Part shown: positions 1 through 4,935 of the stretch, one piece after another
Layout: every line of letters starts with the position of its first letter
How positions within the stretch are numbered: position 1 is the stretch's first letter
Assembly: GCA_903833025.1 (NCBI GenBank)
Contig: CAILDT010000959.1
Coordinates: forward strand, 1 to 7,837
DNA from: an uncultured Bacteroidota bacterium
Lineage (GTDB): Bacteria; Bacteroidota; Bacteroidia; 2-12-FULL-35-15
Direction: 5' to 3'
Length of the DNA stretch: 7,837 nucleotides
Made by a program: the position numbers and the translations under genes
Notes under the pieces: model-generated
Database searches by the model: none
The model's input: only the letters and a program-made list of their open reading frames with translations
What the model was told of the DNA's origin: nothing

Positions 1-66
1 TTGTCGCGGGGCGAAAGAGACGAGCTTTTAATCCCCCCTTTTTTTTACTTCATAAATCTTTCAAAC

Positions 67-75
67 GTTATCGGC
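67..75. repeat. Left arm of 9-bp inverted repeat bracketing the first gene
   Basis: The word gttatcggc here is the exact reverse complement of gccgataac at 655-663. The two arms enclose the small membrane protein gene with 66 nt on either side of it (76-141 and 589-654). A gene bracketed by such short palindromic halves recalls an integron cassette, where R'' and R' arms of attC sites are complementary. The words do not fit the canonical RYYYAAC/GTTRRRY consensus, and no integrase is in view. Positions 1-66 hold a C6-T8 tract (33-46) and no convincing gene. Confidence 0.4.
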
Positions 76-141
76 AAGTGTAAGACCCGAACCCGACAAC
101 AGAAACGTAAGCGAATAGTTATTTAGAAACAGACACGCAAA

Positions 142-588
142 ATGAAATTACAACCTTATTATTTGTTTTACCTTCTGACCTTATTGCTTATTGTTTTTGG
201 AATTGCCACGAAAGAAAAAACTTTTATAAGTCCAGGTTGGCATACGACAATATTTATCGGTTATTGGTTTTATGTTATGCCGACAGCATCGTTATCTATA
301 GTGACAGCAATTATTTACAACTATTTCAGTTATACGAACAGACCTGTGAAGACGGGAATAATAATTATTCATTTTATAACTGTAGTTCTTGGACTTGTTT
401 TCATATTGAACTTATACAGAACTATGTTAGTTAGTATTCCCGACACGACTGCAATTGCATATGGAAAAAGTTCATTGTTAATGACCGTTCTTGCACCAGT
501 GTTTTTAGTTACATCTTTAGTAATATTTATAACAGGACTTGTGAAAGCGCATCGTGCAAGGACAAGCAACAGAAAATATAACAGTTAA
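142..588 (+). CDS. Small four-helix integral membrane protein, unknown function
   Basis: I do not recognise this 148-residue protein. Four hydrophobic segments are visible at about residues 5-22, 38-61, 71-93 and 112-134, with a short basic C-terminal tail (KAHRARTSNRK). Basic residues in that tail and in the 62-70 loop (NRPVK) suggest both face the cytoplasm. No cleavable signal peptide, catalytic motif or binding motif is seen. The ATG is preceded by an A-rich leader (acacgcaaa), normal for Bacteroidota, which rarely use Shine-Dalgarno sites. It stands alone: an inverted repeat lies 66 nt away on each side, and the nearest downstream gene is an insertion sequence. A single-gene, repeat-bracketed layout suggests an accessory or cassette-borne gene. 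A clean ORF whose hydrophobic stretches are of helix length makes it likely real. Confidence 0.7.
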   Translation: MKLQPYYLFYLLTLLLIVFGIATKEKTFISPGWHTTIFIGYWFYVMPTASLSIVTAIIYNYFSYTNRPVKTGIIIIHFITVVLGLVFILNLYRTMLVSIPDTTAIAYGKSSLLMTVLAPVFLVTSLVIFITGLVKAHRARTSNRKYNS

Positions 589-654
589 GACAAGTGGACA
601 GCGAAACGAAAAGAATAAACATTAGATTTGACGCGTGAAACAAGACGAACACCA

Positions 655-663
655 GCCGATAAC
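655..663. repeat. Right arm of 9-bp inverted repeat bracketing the first gene
   Basis: The word gccgataac is the perfect reverse complement of 67-75. It lies 66 nt after the stop codon of the membrane protein gene, in an A-rich, T-poor stretch (589-660) whose composition resembles the 76-141 leader on the other side. If this were an attC-like site, a partner arm would be expected within roughly 60-130 nt downstream. None was found, so the meaning is uncertain. Confidence 0.4.
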
Positions 664-720
664 AAGAACTGTGGTTAAAAACAAGTCTTTTTAGAGAAAT
701 ATTTTTCATCATATGGCAAT

Positions 721-751
721 TCCGACCCGCCGGCGCGAGGTACTGTCTGAG
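721..751 (+). repeat. GC-rich REP-like intergenic motif
   Basis: A sharply GC-rich block in AT-rich DNA, containing the self-complementary core cgccggcg (728-735), followed by gcgcgaggtactgtctgag. A related word, cgctggcgcga, occurs on the opposite strand at about 2265-2275 on the far side of the insertion sequence. It matches cgccggcgcga here at 10 of 11 bases, in inverted orientation. Such motifs are typical of REP-type repeats, which are favoured targets of several IS110-family elements. Copy number elsewhere in the genome is unknown. Confidence 0.4.
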
Positions 752-782
752 AAACCAAATAAAATCGCATTTATTTTTTCTT

Positions 783-790
783 TATATTTG
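783..790 (+). promoter_or_regulatory. Bacteroidota -7 promoter box (TATATTTG)
   Basis: Perfect match to TAnnTTTG, pointing right. No TTTG/TTG -33 box is seen 19-20 nt upstream, only an AT-rich tract. The nearest thing it could drive is a short RNA ending at the hairpin-T terminator at 843-875. Confidence 0.35.
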
Positions 791-795
791 TATCA

Positions 796-875
796 ATCGA
801 AAGAAGGCATACAGCGATACTTCGATGGATGTCTATCTTGTGTAGTCCCAAACAAAGTTTGGGACTATCTTTTTT
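796..875 (+). ncRNA. Candidate short RNA (about 80 nt) ending in intrinsic terminator
   Basis: A -7 box at 783-790 places a start near 796-797. The stretch then holds an inverted repeat atcgaa (796-801)/ttcgat (821-826), and ends in the perfect 11-bp terminator hairpin at 843-867 with six Ts. There is no good start codon for a conserved protein. Its 3' end overlaps the stop codon of the minus-strand transposase fragment, so the RNA would be convergent with the transposase. It could be a small RNA belonging to the insertion sequence, a host small RNA, or just a terminator that blocks outside transcription. Only the promoter-plus-terminator geometry supports it. Confidence 0.3.
843..875 (+). 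terminator. Intrinsic terminator, rightward
   Basis: Perfect 11-bp stem (843-853 with 857-867), AAA loop at 854-856, then a run of six Ts at 870-875. On the minus strand no T-run follows the hairpin, so it acts chiefly on rightward transcripts. It would stop outside transcription from entering the insertion sequence antisense to its transposase. Confidence 0.65.
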
Positions 876-1074
876 AACCGAAAGAAGGCTCCAGTTCCTC
901 ATCTTTGGATGTTTTAAAAACATAATCAGGTCGATACATCTCTTTCTTTTTCCATAAAGTATAAACCAAGACCAACAATTTTTTCTGTACTGCTGTATAC
1001 GCTTTCATTTTTATTTTTGAATTTTCATAAACACGTTCATAAAGTGATATAAAAGGTTTTTGTTCAAAACGCAC
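874..1074 (-). pseudogene. IS110 transposase, C-terminal fragment (frameshifted off)
   Basis: This frame carries the end of the transposase. A PAFNVVRFEQ-like stretch begins a few codons before 1074, followed by LYERVYE, KMKAYTAVQKKLLVLVYTLWKK and a short acidic tail. These are the usual last residues of IS110 proteins after the Transposase_20 domain. It has no start codon of its own that makes sense; the GTG at 1074 is simply a valine of the original protein. Restoring one base in the A4 run at 1091-1094 (T4 on the coding strand) joins it in frame to the upstream part and gives a full-length protein of about 350 residues. Its TAA stop touches the T-run of the convergent terminator. Confidence 0.8.
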
Positions 1075-1919
1075 TACATTAAAAGCCGGTAAAATAAGGA
1101 TCTTCGAATATGAGCATTTCCTTTTTTTGATATTTTTGTTTTCCCTGTATGCTTCCCTGATTGGTTTTCGACCACATCGTATCCTGCATAGGAAACTAAT
1201 TGTGATTGATTTTCAATTAAAGCAAAACCATCCGTTTCTGCTACAAGTACTGCAAATGCAAGTAGCCCAAACCCTTTTATTACACTTATCTGCTCAAAGC
1301 GTTCATTTAAAACAGAATCTTTCTTTATCATTGTTTCAACAACAATTACTAACTTTTCTTTTTGTTTTTCAAGCAAAGCAATGTTTTTAGCTATCATTTT
1401 CTCCACTGTTTTTTCTCTATACATGCCATGCTCCAAAGCGTGCAACTGATTTTGAAAAGCAGTAATATGATAAGTTATTCGTTCTATCTGTCTGGTAATG
1501 GTTCGCAACTGATAGAGATTTTTTGATGCAGGCTGCCAGAGTTTTAATCTTTGTTCACAAACCATTTGTGCAAGTGCCTTGGCATCCAGCTTATCTGTCT
1601 TTGATTTAAAACCTAACGATTCTTTGTAACGCTTTGCTTTGTTAGGCAAAATTACCGAAACAGATTGATTGTGTCCAAACAAATACCAGGCTAATTGTTC
1701 ATGATAAACACCAGATGCTTCAACCAAGAACATAACTGGAACTGGCTGTTTATTGTGTTTTTTTACCCAATCAAGGAAGAGTGAAAATCCCTTCGGATTA
1801 TTCTCAAACTTGTGAGTTGCTTTAATTGTAACTCGTTGTTCTGTGTCAATAACAGAAAAACACACATCGAATTTTTGCATAGCCATATCAATGCCTACGC
1901 CACATTTAAGTAATTCCAT
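1074..1919 (-). CDS. IS110-family transposase, N-terminal and catalytic part (frameshifted)
   Basis: A DEDD/Ser recombinase that moves its element as a circle and, in studied members, is guided by a bridge RNA. The N-terminal RuvC-like DEDD domain shows Asp11 (GIDMAMQKFD), Glu67 (FLVEASG), Asp109 and Asp112 (SKTDKLDAKA). A helical stretch at about 130-205 acts as linker. The Transposase_20 domain begins near residue 211 (ISVIKGFG), with LVSYAGYDVVENQSG. Ser254 of that SG pair is the likely catalytic serine, followed by KTKISKKGNAHIRR (261-273). After IRRSLF the frame breaks (YRLLM, stop). The expected continuation, PAFNVVRFEQ, lies in the next frame, so one base is missing, most simply from the T4 run (plus-strand 1091-1094). 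Known IS110 proteins are not made by frameshifting, so this is probably an inactivated copy. Start is ATG at 1919. Confidence 0.9.
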   Translation of the reverse strand: MELLKCGVGIDMAMQKFDVCFSVIDTEQRVTIKATHKFENNPKGFSLFLDWVKKHNKQPVPVMFLVEASGVYHEQLAWYLFGHNQSVSVILPNKAKRYKESLGFKSKTDKLDAKALAQMVCEQRLKLWQPASKNLYQLRTITRQIERITYHITAFQNQLHALEHGMYREKTVEKMIAKNIALLEKQKEKLVIVVETMIKKDSVLNERFEQISVIKGFGLLAFAVLVAETDGFALIENQSQLVSYAGYDVVENQSGKHTGKTKISKKGNAHIRRSLFYRLLM

Positions 1920-1924
1920 AATAA

Positions 1925-2158
1925 ATGTTTTAATTAGTGATTAATAAATAATAACAACTTAAACACAAAAATCTTCTGTTGTCTTCACTCATATTTTATT
2001 CCAGATTGTAATACAAAGACTACATCTATAAGTACTGTTCAGACTTTGAAAGAAAAACACAAGCGTGATTCCTCGCGCACAACATAGTTAATTAACTTGT
2101 CTAGTGTCTTTTGTTTTACGTTTGTGTTTTTGTGCCTATTGTTTGTTAAAATTAATAA
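1925..2158 (-). ncRNA. Candidate IS110 bridge RNA region
   Basis: About 245 bp of non-coding DNA lies upstream of the transposase, on its strand. This is where IS110-group elements encode the bridge RNA that pairs with target and donor DNA. Visible on the minus strand are a promoter-like TATCTTTG (2164-2171); a perfect 12-bp palindrome agttaattaact (2086-2097); and a stem gcgcga/tcacgc with one mismatch around a GGAA tetraloop (2063-2078). The words gcgcgagg and acagtac lie about 32 nt apart. Together they cover a contiguous 14 bp of the REP-like motif at 733-746. The RNA's limits and fold are not established. Location follows from family knowledge; the guide reading is inference. Confidence 0.35.
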
Positions 2159-2163
2159 TTTTG

Positions 2164-2171
2164 CAAAGATA
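2164..2171 (-). promoter_or_regulatory. -7 promoter box (TATCTTTG) at the insertion sequence 5' end
   Basis: Perfect TAnnTTTG on the minus strand, reading toward the transposase, with a start expected near 2158. No -33 TTTG lies about 19 nt upstream. That is what would be seen if the full promoter forms only when the element circularises and its other end supplies the upstream box, as reported for IS110 relatives. TTTG words do occur near the other end, in the 843-867 hairpin read on the minus strand. Confidence 0.4.
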
Positions 2172-2172
2172 T

Positions 2173-2275
2173 GAGTGTCCCACTCGTGACTATTATTTGG
2201 TGGCATCTTGCCACCTTACAGAAAAAGCGGGACGCTTTTAAATAAACGGCACGAGTGGAACAATCGCGCCAGCGA
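2173..2275. repeat. Cluster of nested palindromes, REP/MITE-like
   Basis: Four small hairpins follow one another: gagtg/cactc (2173-2185, loop TCC), ggtggca/tgccacc (2199-2215, loop TCT), aaaagcg/cgctttt (2223-2239, loop GGA) and tcgc/gcga (2264-2275, loop GCCA). An outer pair of arms, 2176-2188 and 2250-2262, is complementary at 12 of 13 positions and would close the second and third hairpins into a cloverleaf-like shape, in competition with the first. It sits between the insertion sequence and the next operon's promoter. This could be a REP-type repeat, a small non-autonomous element or a target hotspot. Tight 3-nt loops suggest selection on DNA or RNA shape. Confidence 0.6.
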
Positions 2276-2322
2276 GATATTTAATACAACAAAATAAAAA
2301 CACACAATAAAAAAAACATTAC

Positions 2323-2330
2323 TAACTTTA
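2323..2330 (+). promoter_or_regulatory. Weak -7-like box for the SRPBCC operon
   Basis: TAACTTTA matches TAnnTTTG at five of its six fixed bases. A start near 2337 would leave a leader of about 14 nt before the ATG at 2351. No -33 box is seen. It is the best candidate for the operon starting there. Confidence 0.25.
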
Positions 2331-2350
2331 TCAATTAAATTAATAAACAA

Positions 2351-2776
2351 ATGACAACAGCACAAACAGAAATCACAGTTGAAATAACAGTGAATGCAAC
2401 GGTAGAAAATGTTTGGAGCTTTTTTAATTTACCCCAACACATTATTAATTGGAATTTTGCAGACCCCAGTTGGCAATGCCCAAAGGCAGAAAATGATTTG
2501 AGAGTAGGTGGCAAGTTTCTTTCTCGAATGGAAGCCAAAGACGGAAGTTTTGGTTTCGAATTTTGGGGAGTATATAACCAAGTGAAATTAAATGAACTAA
2601 TTGCCTATACGCTTGGTGATGGCAGAAATGTAAAAATAAGTTTTACATCTGATGGTGTTACAACTAAAGTTGTTGAAACTTTTGAAGCAGAATCAGAAAA
2701 CCCTATAGAACTGCAACAAGGCGGCTGGCAGGCAATATTAAACAATTTCAAAAATTATACAGAAACAAATTTATAA
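2351..2776 (+). CDS. SRPBCC / AHSA1-like domain protein
   Basis: A 141-residue cytosolic protein made almost entirely of one START/SRPBCC helix-grip domain (about residues 8-138), of the Activator-of-Hsp90-ATPase-homologue type (AHSA1, once called polyketide cyclase-like). Recognisable landmarks are ITVEITVNATVENVWSFF (first strand and helix), the NWNFADPSWQCPKAENDLRVGGKF block, the FEFWGVY strand, LIAYTLGDGR, and the C-terminal helix GGWQAILNNFKNYTE. The family binds hydrophobic ligands in a central cavity; the ligand here is unknown. Length is typical and complete. It leads a tight run: the next ATG comes 2 nt after its stop, and the third gene 4 nt after that. Family assignment is solid; role is not known. 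Confidence 0.85.
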   Translation: MTTAQTEITVEITVNATVENVWSFFNLPQHIINWNFADPSWQCPKAENDLRVGGKFLSRMEAKDGSFGFEFWGVYNQVKLNELIAYTLGDGRNVKISFTSDGVTTKVVETFEAESENPIELQQGGWQAILNNFKNYTETNL

Positions 2777-2778
2777 CA

Positions 2779-3306
2779 ATGAAAAAAACACCTTTACTAA
2801 TTATAGCAATTGCTGTATCCTTCTGTTTTGGCTTTGCAGTTAATTCAATAATTACAAAACAACCAAGCGACAAAAAAATTTTGAAAAGAGTAACAAGCAT
2901 TGGCGGTATCTTTTTTAAATGTAAGGAGCCAAAGAAAATGAACGAGTGGTATAAAACGCACTTGGGCTTAAACACCAGCCAATATGGGGCAGTGTTCGAA
3001 TGGTATCACGGTGCAGACAGCACAAAAAAAGGATTTTCGCAATGGAGTCCGTTTGCCGAAACAACAAAATACTTCGAACCTTCCACAAAAGATTTTATGA
3101 TAAACTACCGAGTAGAAAATTTAGTAGCACTTGTTAAAGAACTAAAAAAAGAAGGTGTTACCATTGCGGATACCATTGAAACTGTTGATTACGGAAAGTT
3201 TGTACACATAATGGATATAGAAGGAAACAAAATAGAACTGTGGGAACCCAACGACGTTGAATATGAAAAGTTAGGAAAACAAATGAATAGCAAAACAACA
3301 AAATAA
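2779..3306 (+). CDS. VOC (glyoxalase/bleomycin-resistance fold) protein with N-terminal membrane anchor
   Basis: A 175-residue protein. Residues 4-22 are a hydrophobic helix after MKK (signal anchor or signal peptide without a clear cleavage site). Residues about 37-157 form a vicinal-oxygen-chelate domain: VTSIGGIFFKCKEPKKMNEWYKTHLGL (first beta-alpha unit), FEWYH, FMINYRVENLVALVKELKKEGV, and FVHIMDIEGNKIELWEPND (last strands). Glu153 (KIELWE) is the usual VOC metal ligand and His143 a possible second. The His normally found in the first strand is absent (GIFFK), so metal binding may be altered. Relatives usually begin near KRVTSIGG and are cytosolic, so the added membrane leader is unusual. 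It would place the domain in the periplasm or at the membrane. It lies 2 nt after the SRPBCC gene and 4 nt before the secreted protein gene. Substrate unknown. Confidence 0.85.
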   Translation: MKKTPLLIIAIAVSFCFGFAVNSIITKQPSDKKILKRVTSIGGIFFKCKEPKKMNEWYKTHLGLNTSQYGAVFEWYHGADSTKKGFSQWSPFAETTKYFEPSTKDFMINYRVENLVALVKELKKEGVTIADTIETVDYGKFVHIMDIEGNKIELWEPNDVEYEKLGKQMNSKTTK

Positions 3307-3310
3307 AACA

Positions 3311-3994
3311 ATGAAAAAACACATCATCCTTGTTCAACTACTGTTAATATGCGGTATTTGCAACTCTCAAAACCTGATTCCTAACGGAGATTTCGAACAG
3401 CATACTGGCTGTCCCGGTAATTTAAGCCAGTTATCTGATGCAAACTATTGGATACAGCCGAGCACAGGCACGGCAGATTATTTTAACCAATGCGCTAATA
3501 ACCCTATTTCAAATGTGCCTATTACTGAATTTGGATTTCAAATCGCTCACAGCGGGGGAGCTTTCGCGGGCATCCGCACCTGGACTACAGGGGGAATAAA
3601 TTATCGCGAATATATAGAAACTCCGTTCAGCTCCATTGCAGGCTCTTCACTGGTTGCGAATGAATGTTATCATTTTCAAATGTATGTCAACTTATGCAAT
3701 CATTGCAAATACAATTCGAATGATATTGGAGTTTATTTTTCCGATACTCTTATTTCAGGCGTTGGTAATTGGAATGTGCTTCCGTATGTTCCGCAATTGT
3801 ATAATAACACTAGTTATGCCGATACATTAAACTGGATGTTGATTAGCGGAAATTACACCGCTCACGGGGGCGAAAGTTATTTAATAATCGGAAATTTTAA
3901 AAGCGATGTACTGACAGATACCACCATAGGTAATCCGGCAGGAAATGAAAATATGGCTTATTTCTATTTTGATGATGTATCGTTAGTGCCCTGA
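3311..3994 (+). CDS. Secreted jelly-roll-like protein, T9SS cargo truncated by in-frame TGA
   Basis: A 227-residue exported protein. Residues 1-20 are a Sec signal peptide (MKKHIILVQLLLICGICNSQ) with probable cleavage before NLIPNGDFE. The body reads as a carbohydrate-binding-like beta-sandwich common in Bacteroidota surface proteins. It opens with NLIPNGDFEQHTGCPG, has WIQPSTGTADYFNQC and a CYHFQMYVNLCNHC stretch, and closes with MAYFYFDDVSLVP. Several cysteines suggest disulfides outside the cytoplasm. The ORF ends at TGA (3992-3994), yet the same frame continues without a break into a complete T9SS sorting domain (3995-4255). The intact protein would be 314 residues and surface-exported by T9SS. 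As written, the product would lack the sorting signal and stay in the periplasm. Cys (TGT or TGC) at the stop position is a plausible ancestor. It is a single-base loss, a read error, or read-through. Ligand unknown. Confidence 0.8.
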   Translation: MKKHIILVQLLLICGICNSQNLIPNGDFEQHTGCPGNLSQLSDANYWIQPSTGTADYFNQCANNPISNVPITEFGFQIAHSGGAFAGIRTWTTGGINYREYIETPFSSIAGSSLVANECYHFQMYVNLCNHCKYNSNDIGVYFSDTLISGVGNWNVLPYVPQLYNNTSYADTLNWMLISGNYTAHGGESYLIIGNFKSDVLTDTTIGNPAGNENMAYFYFDDVSLVP

Positions 3995-4255
3995 AATACT
4001 GTTGGAATAAATGAAAACAACAAAAACAATATTATTGTTTTTCCTAATCCAGTAACAAATAAATTTACTATAAACATTAACAATAATGAACCATCCGAAA
4101 TAATCCTTTACGACATTTCATCACGAAAAATTTTGCAACAAACATTTACAAACACAACAACTATAAACACTGAACAACTTGCAAACGGAATGTATCTTTA
4201 CGACGTGCGAAACAAAAATGGTGTTATCAAAAACGGAAAAATTACTAAAGAATAA
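3995..4255 (+). pseudogene. T9SS C-terminal sorting domain, cut off from its cargo by TGA
   Basis: 86 codons in the same frame as the preceding secreted protein, ending at TAA 4253-4255. They show the hallmarks of the Por-secretion tail (type A, TIGR04183-like): FPNPVTNKFTI, IILYDISSRKIL, LANGMYLYDV and the closing KNGKITKE. In intact proteins this domain directs outer-membrane transport by T9SS and is then cleaved. It has no start codon or signal peptide of its own and can work only if the upstream stop is read through or absent. No second stop or frameshift has built up, so the loss is recent or not real. The YdeI-family gene starts 25 nt later. Confidence 0.8.
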
Positions 4256-4280
4256 AACGAAAACACAAAAACTATACGCG

Positions 4281-4874
4281 ATGACAAAGAGTACAATGAA
4301 TCCTAAAGTGGATTGGTATTTTACAAAAGCAAAAAAGTGGCAGGAAGAAATCGAGAAGTTGAGAATAATAGCACTCGACTGTCAACTTGATGAAGAATTA
4401 AAATGGGGCTGCCCCTGTTATACGTTTCAAAAAAGTAACATCGTTTTAATACACGTGTTTAAAGATTACTGCGCGCTTCTATTTTTTAAAGGTGTGCTAT
4501 TAAACGATGCCAATGGTATTTTAATTCAACAAACAGAAAATGTACAAGTGGCTCGTCAAATTAGATTTACAAGTTTGAAGCAAATTGTAAAGATGCAGCC
4601 CGTAGTGAAAGCTTATATTTATGAAGCTATTGAAGTAGAAAAAGCTGGTTTAAAAGTTGAATTAAAAAAGACAACAGAATTTAATATGCCGGAAGAATTT
4701 GAAAAGGAATTAAATAAAAACCCCAACTTAAAAACTGCATTTTATAATTTAACTCCTGGCAGACAAAGAGGATATTTGCTTTATTTTTCTTCAGCAAAAC
4801 AAGCCAAAACAAGAGAGTTGAGGGTAGAAAAATGTATGCAGCAAATTATCAATGGAAAAGGGTTGGATGATTAA
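4281..4874 (+). CDS. YdeI/OmdA-family protein with DUF1801 domain
   Basis: A 197-residue cytosolic protein. The N-terminal DUF1801-like domain (about 16-115) contains WQEEIEKLRIIALD, the ELKWGCPCYTFQKSNIVLIHVFKDYCALLFFKG core and an ARQIRFTS segment. A helical C-terminal part (about 135-195) has the YdeI/OmdA signature, with LTPGRQRGYLLYFSSAKQAKTRELRVEKCMQQI. E. coli-type relatives have been linked to bacteriocin or peptide protection, but the biochemical role is unknown. The frame is open back to an ATG at 4179, but that stretch overlaps the T9SS domain in another frame and has no family likeness. The ATG at 4281 (MTKSTMNPKV) is therefore preferred, with 4296 (MNPKV) also possible. It lies 25 nt after the previous TAA and may share its transcript. 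Confidence 0.85.
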   Translation: MTKSTMNPKVDWYFTKAKKWQEEIEKLRIIALDCQLDEELKWGCPCYTFQKSNIVLIHVFKDYCALLFFKGVLLNDANGILIQQTENVQVARQIRFTSLKQIVKMQPVVKAYIYEAIEVEKAGLKVELKKTTEFNMPEEFEKELNKNPNLKTAFYNLTPGRQRGYLLYFSSAKQAKTRELRVEKCMQQIINGKGLDD

Positions 4875-4907
4875 TACATTGGATGAAAAGTCAACTGAAT
4901 ATTTATT

Positions 4908-4915
4908 TACATTTG
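4908..4915 (+). promoter_or_regulatory. -7 promoter box (TACATTTG) for the halogenase-like gene
   Basis: Perfect TAnnTTTG in the 61-bp gap before the flavoenzyme. The start is expected near 4921, giving a leader of about 14 nt ending in an A-rich tract before ATG 4936. No clear -33 box. Confidence 0.45.
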
Positions 4916-4935
4916 CACTTTAATTTTAAAAAAAG

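Larger units (their letters stand above)
796..2171 (-). mobile_element. IS110-family insertion sequence (approximate limits)
   Basis: Defined by the IS110-type transposase on the minus strand. IS110 elements lack clear terminal inverted repeats and usually make no target duplication, so the ends cannot be fixed from one copy. The left limit is set near the hairpin and cgaaagaaggc words. The right limit is set at the -7-like box and the edge of the palindrome cluster. The layout fits the IS110 group: a long non-coding left end (about 245 bp) before the transposase and a short right end. An 11-bp direct repeat, cgaaagaaggc, sits at 798-808 and 879-889. The element is probably immobile because its transposase is frameshifted, unless the base loss is a read error. 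GC-rich repeat motifs flank both sides. Confidence 0.7.

Noticed and set aside
8..46. G4...C6-T8 stretch as a terminator of an upstream gene
   Set aside because: Only two broken 4-bp stems (gggg/cccc and aaag/cttt) with uneven gaps can form. The T-run is suggestive, but the hairpin is weak and the upstream gene is outside the window.
783..875. Short coding remnant (for example of a GIY-YIG endonuclease) before the insertion sequence
   Set aside because: The open frames are under 35 codons and are dominated by the terminator palindrome; no recognisable motif.
1074..1100. Programmed frameshift producing the transposase
   Set aside because: No strong slippery heptamer or downstream stimulator was seen, and IS110 transposases are normally made from one frame. 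Mutation or a read error is simpler.
1127..1390. Plus-strand ORF inside the transposase gene
   Set aside because: Antisense shadow of a clearly conserved transposase; the protein is low-complexity Leu/Phe/Gln without a domain.
2173..2275. tRNA gene in the cloverleaf-like palindromes
   Set aside because: Stem lengths, 3-nt loops and the absence of T-loop and anticodon features do not fit a tRNA.
3992..3994. Genome-wide recoding of TGA as a sense codon
   Set aside because: All other genes here use TGG for Trp, have normal glycine codons, end in TAA or TAG, and contain no in-frame TGA. One TGA is not evidence for a different code.
4179..4280. Upstream ATG giving the YdeI-family gene 34 extra residues
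   Set aside because: It overlaps the T9SS sorting domain in another frame, and the added residues are lysine/threonine-rich with no family likeness.
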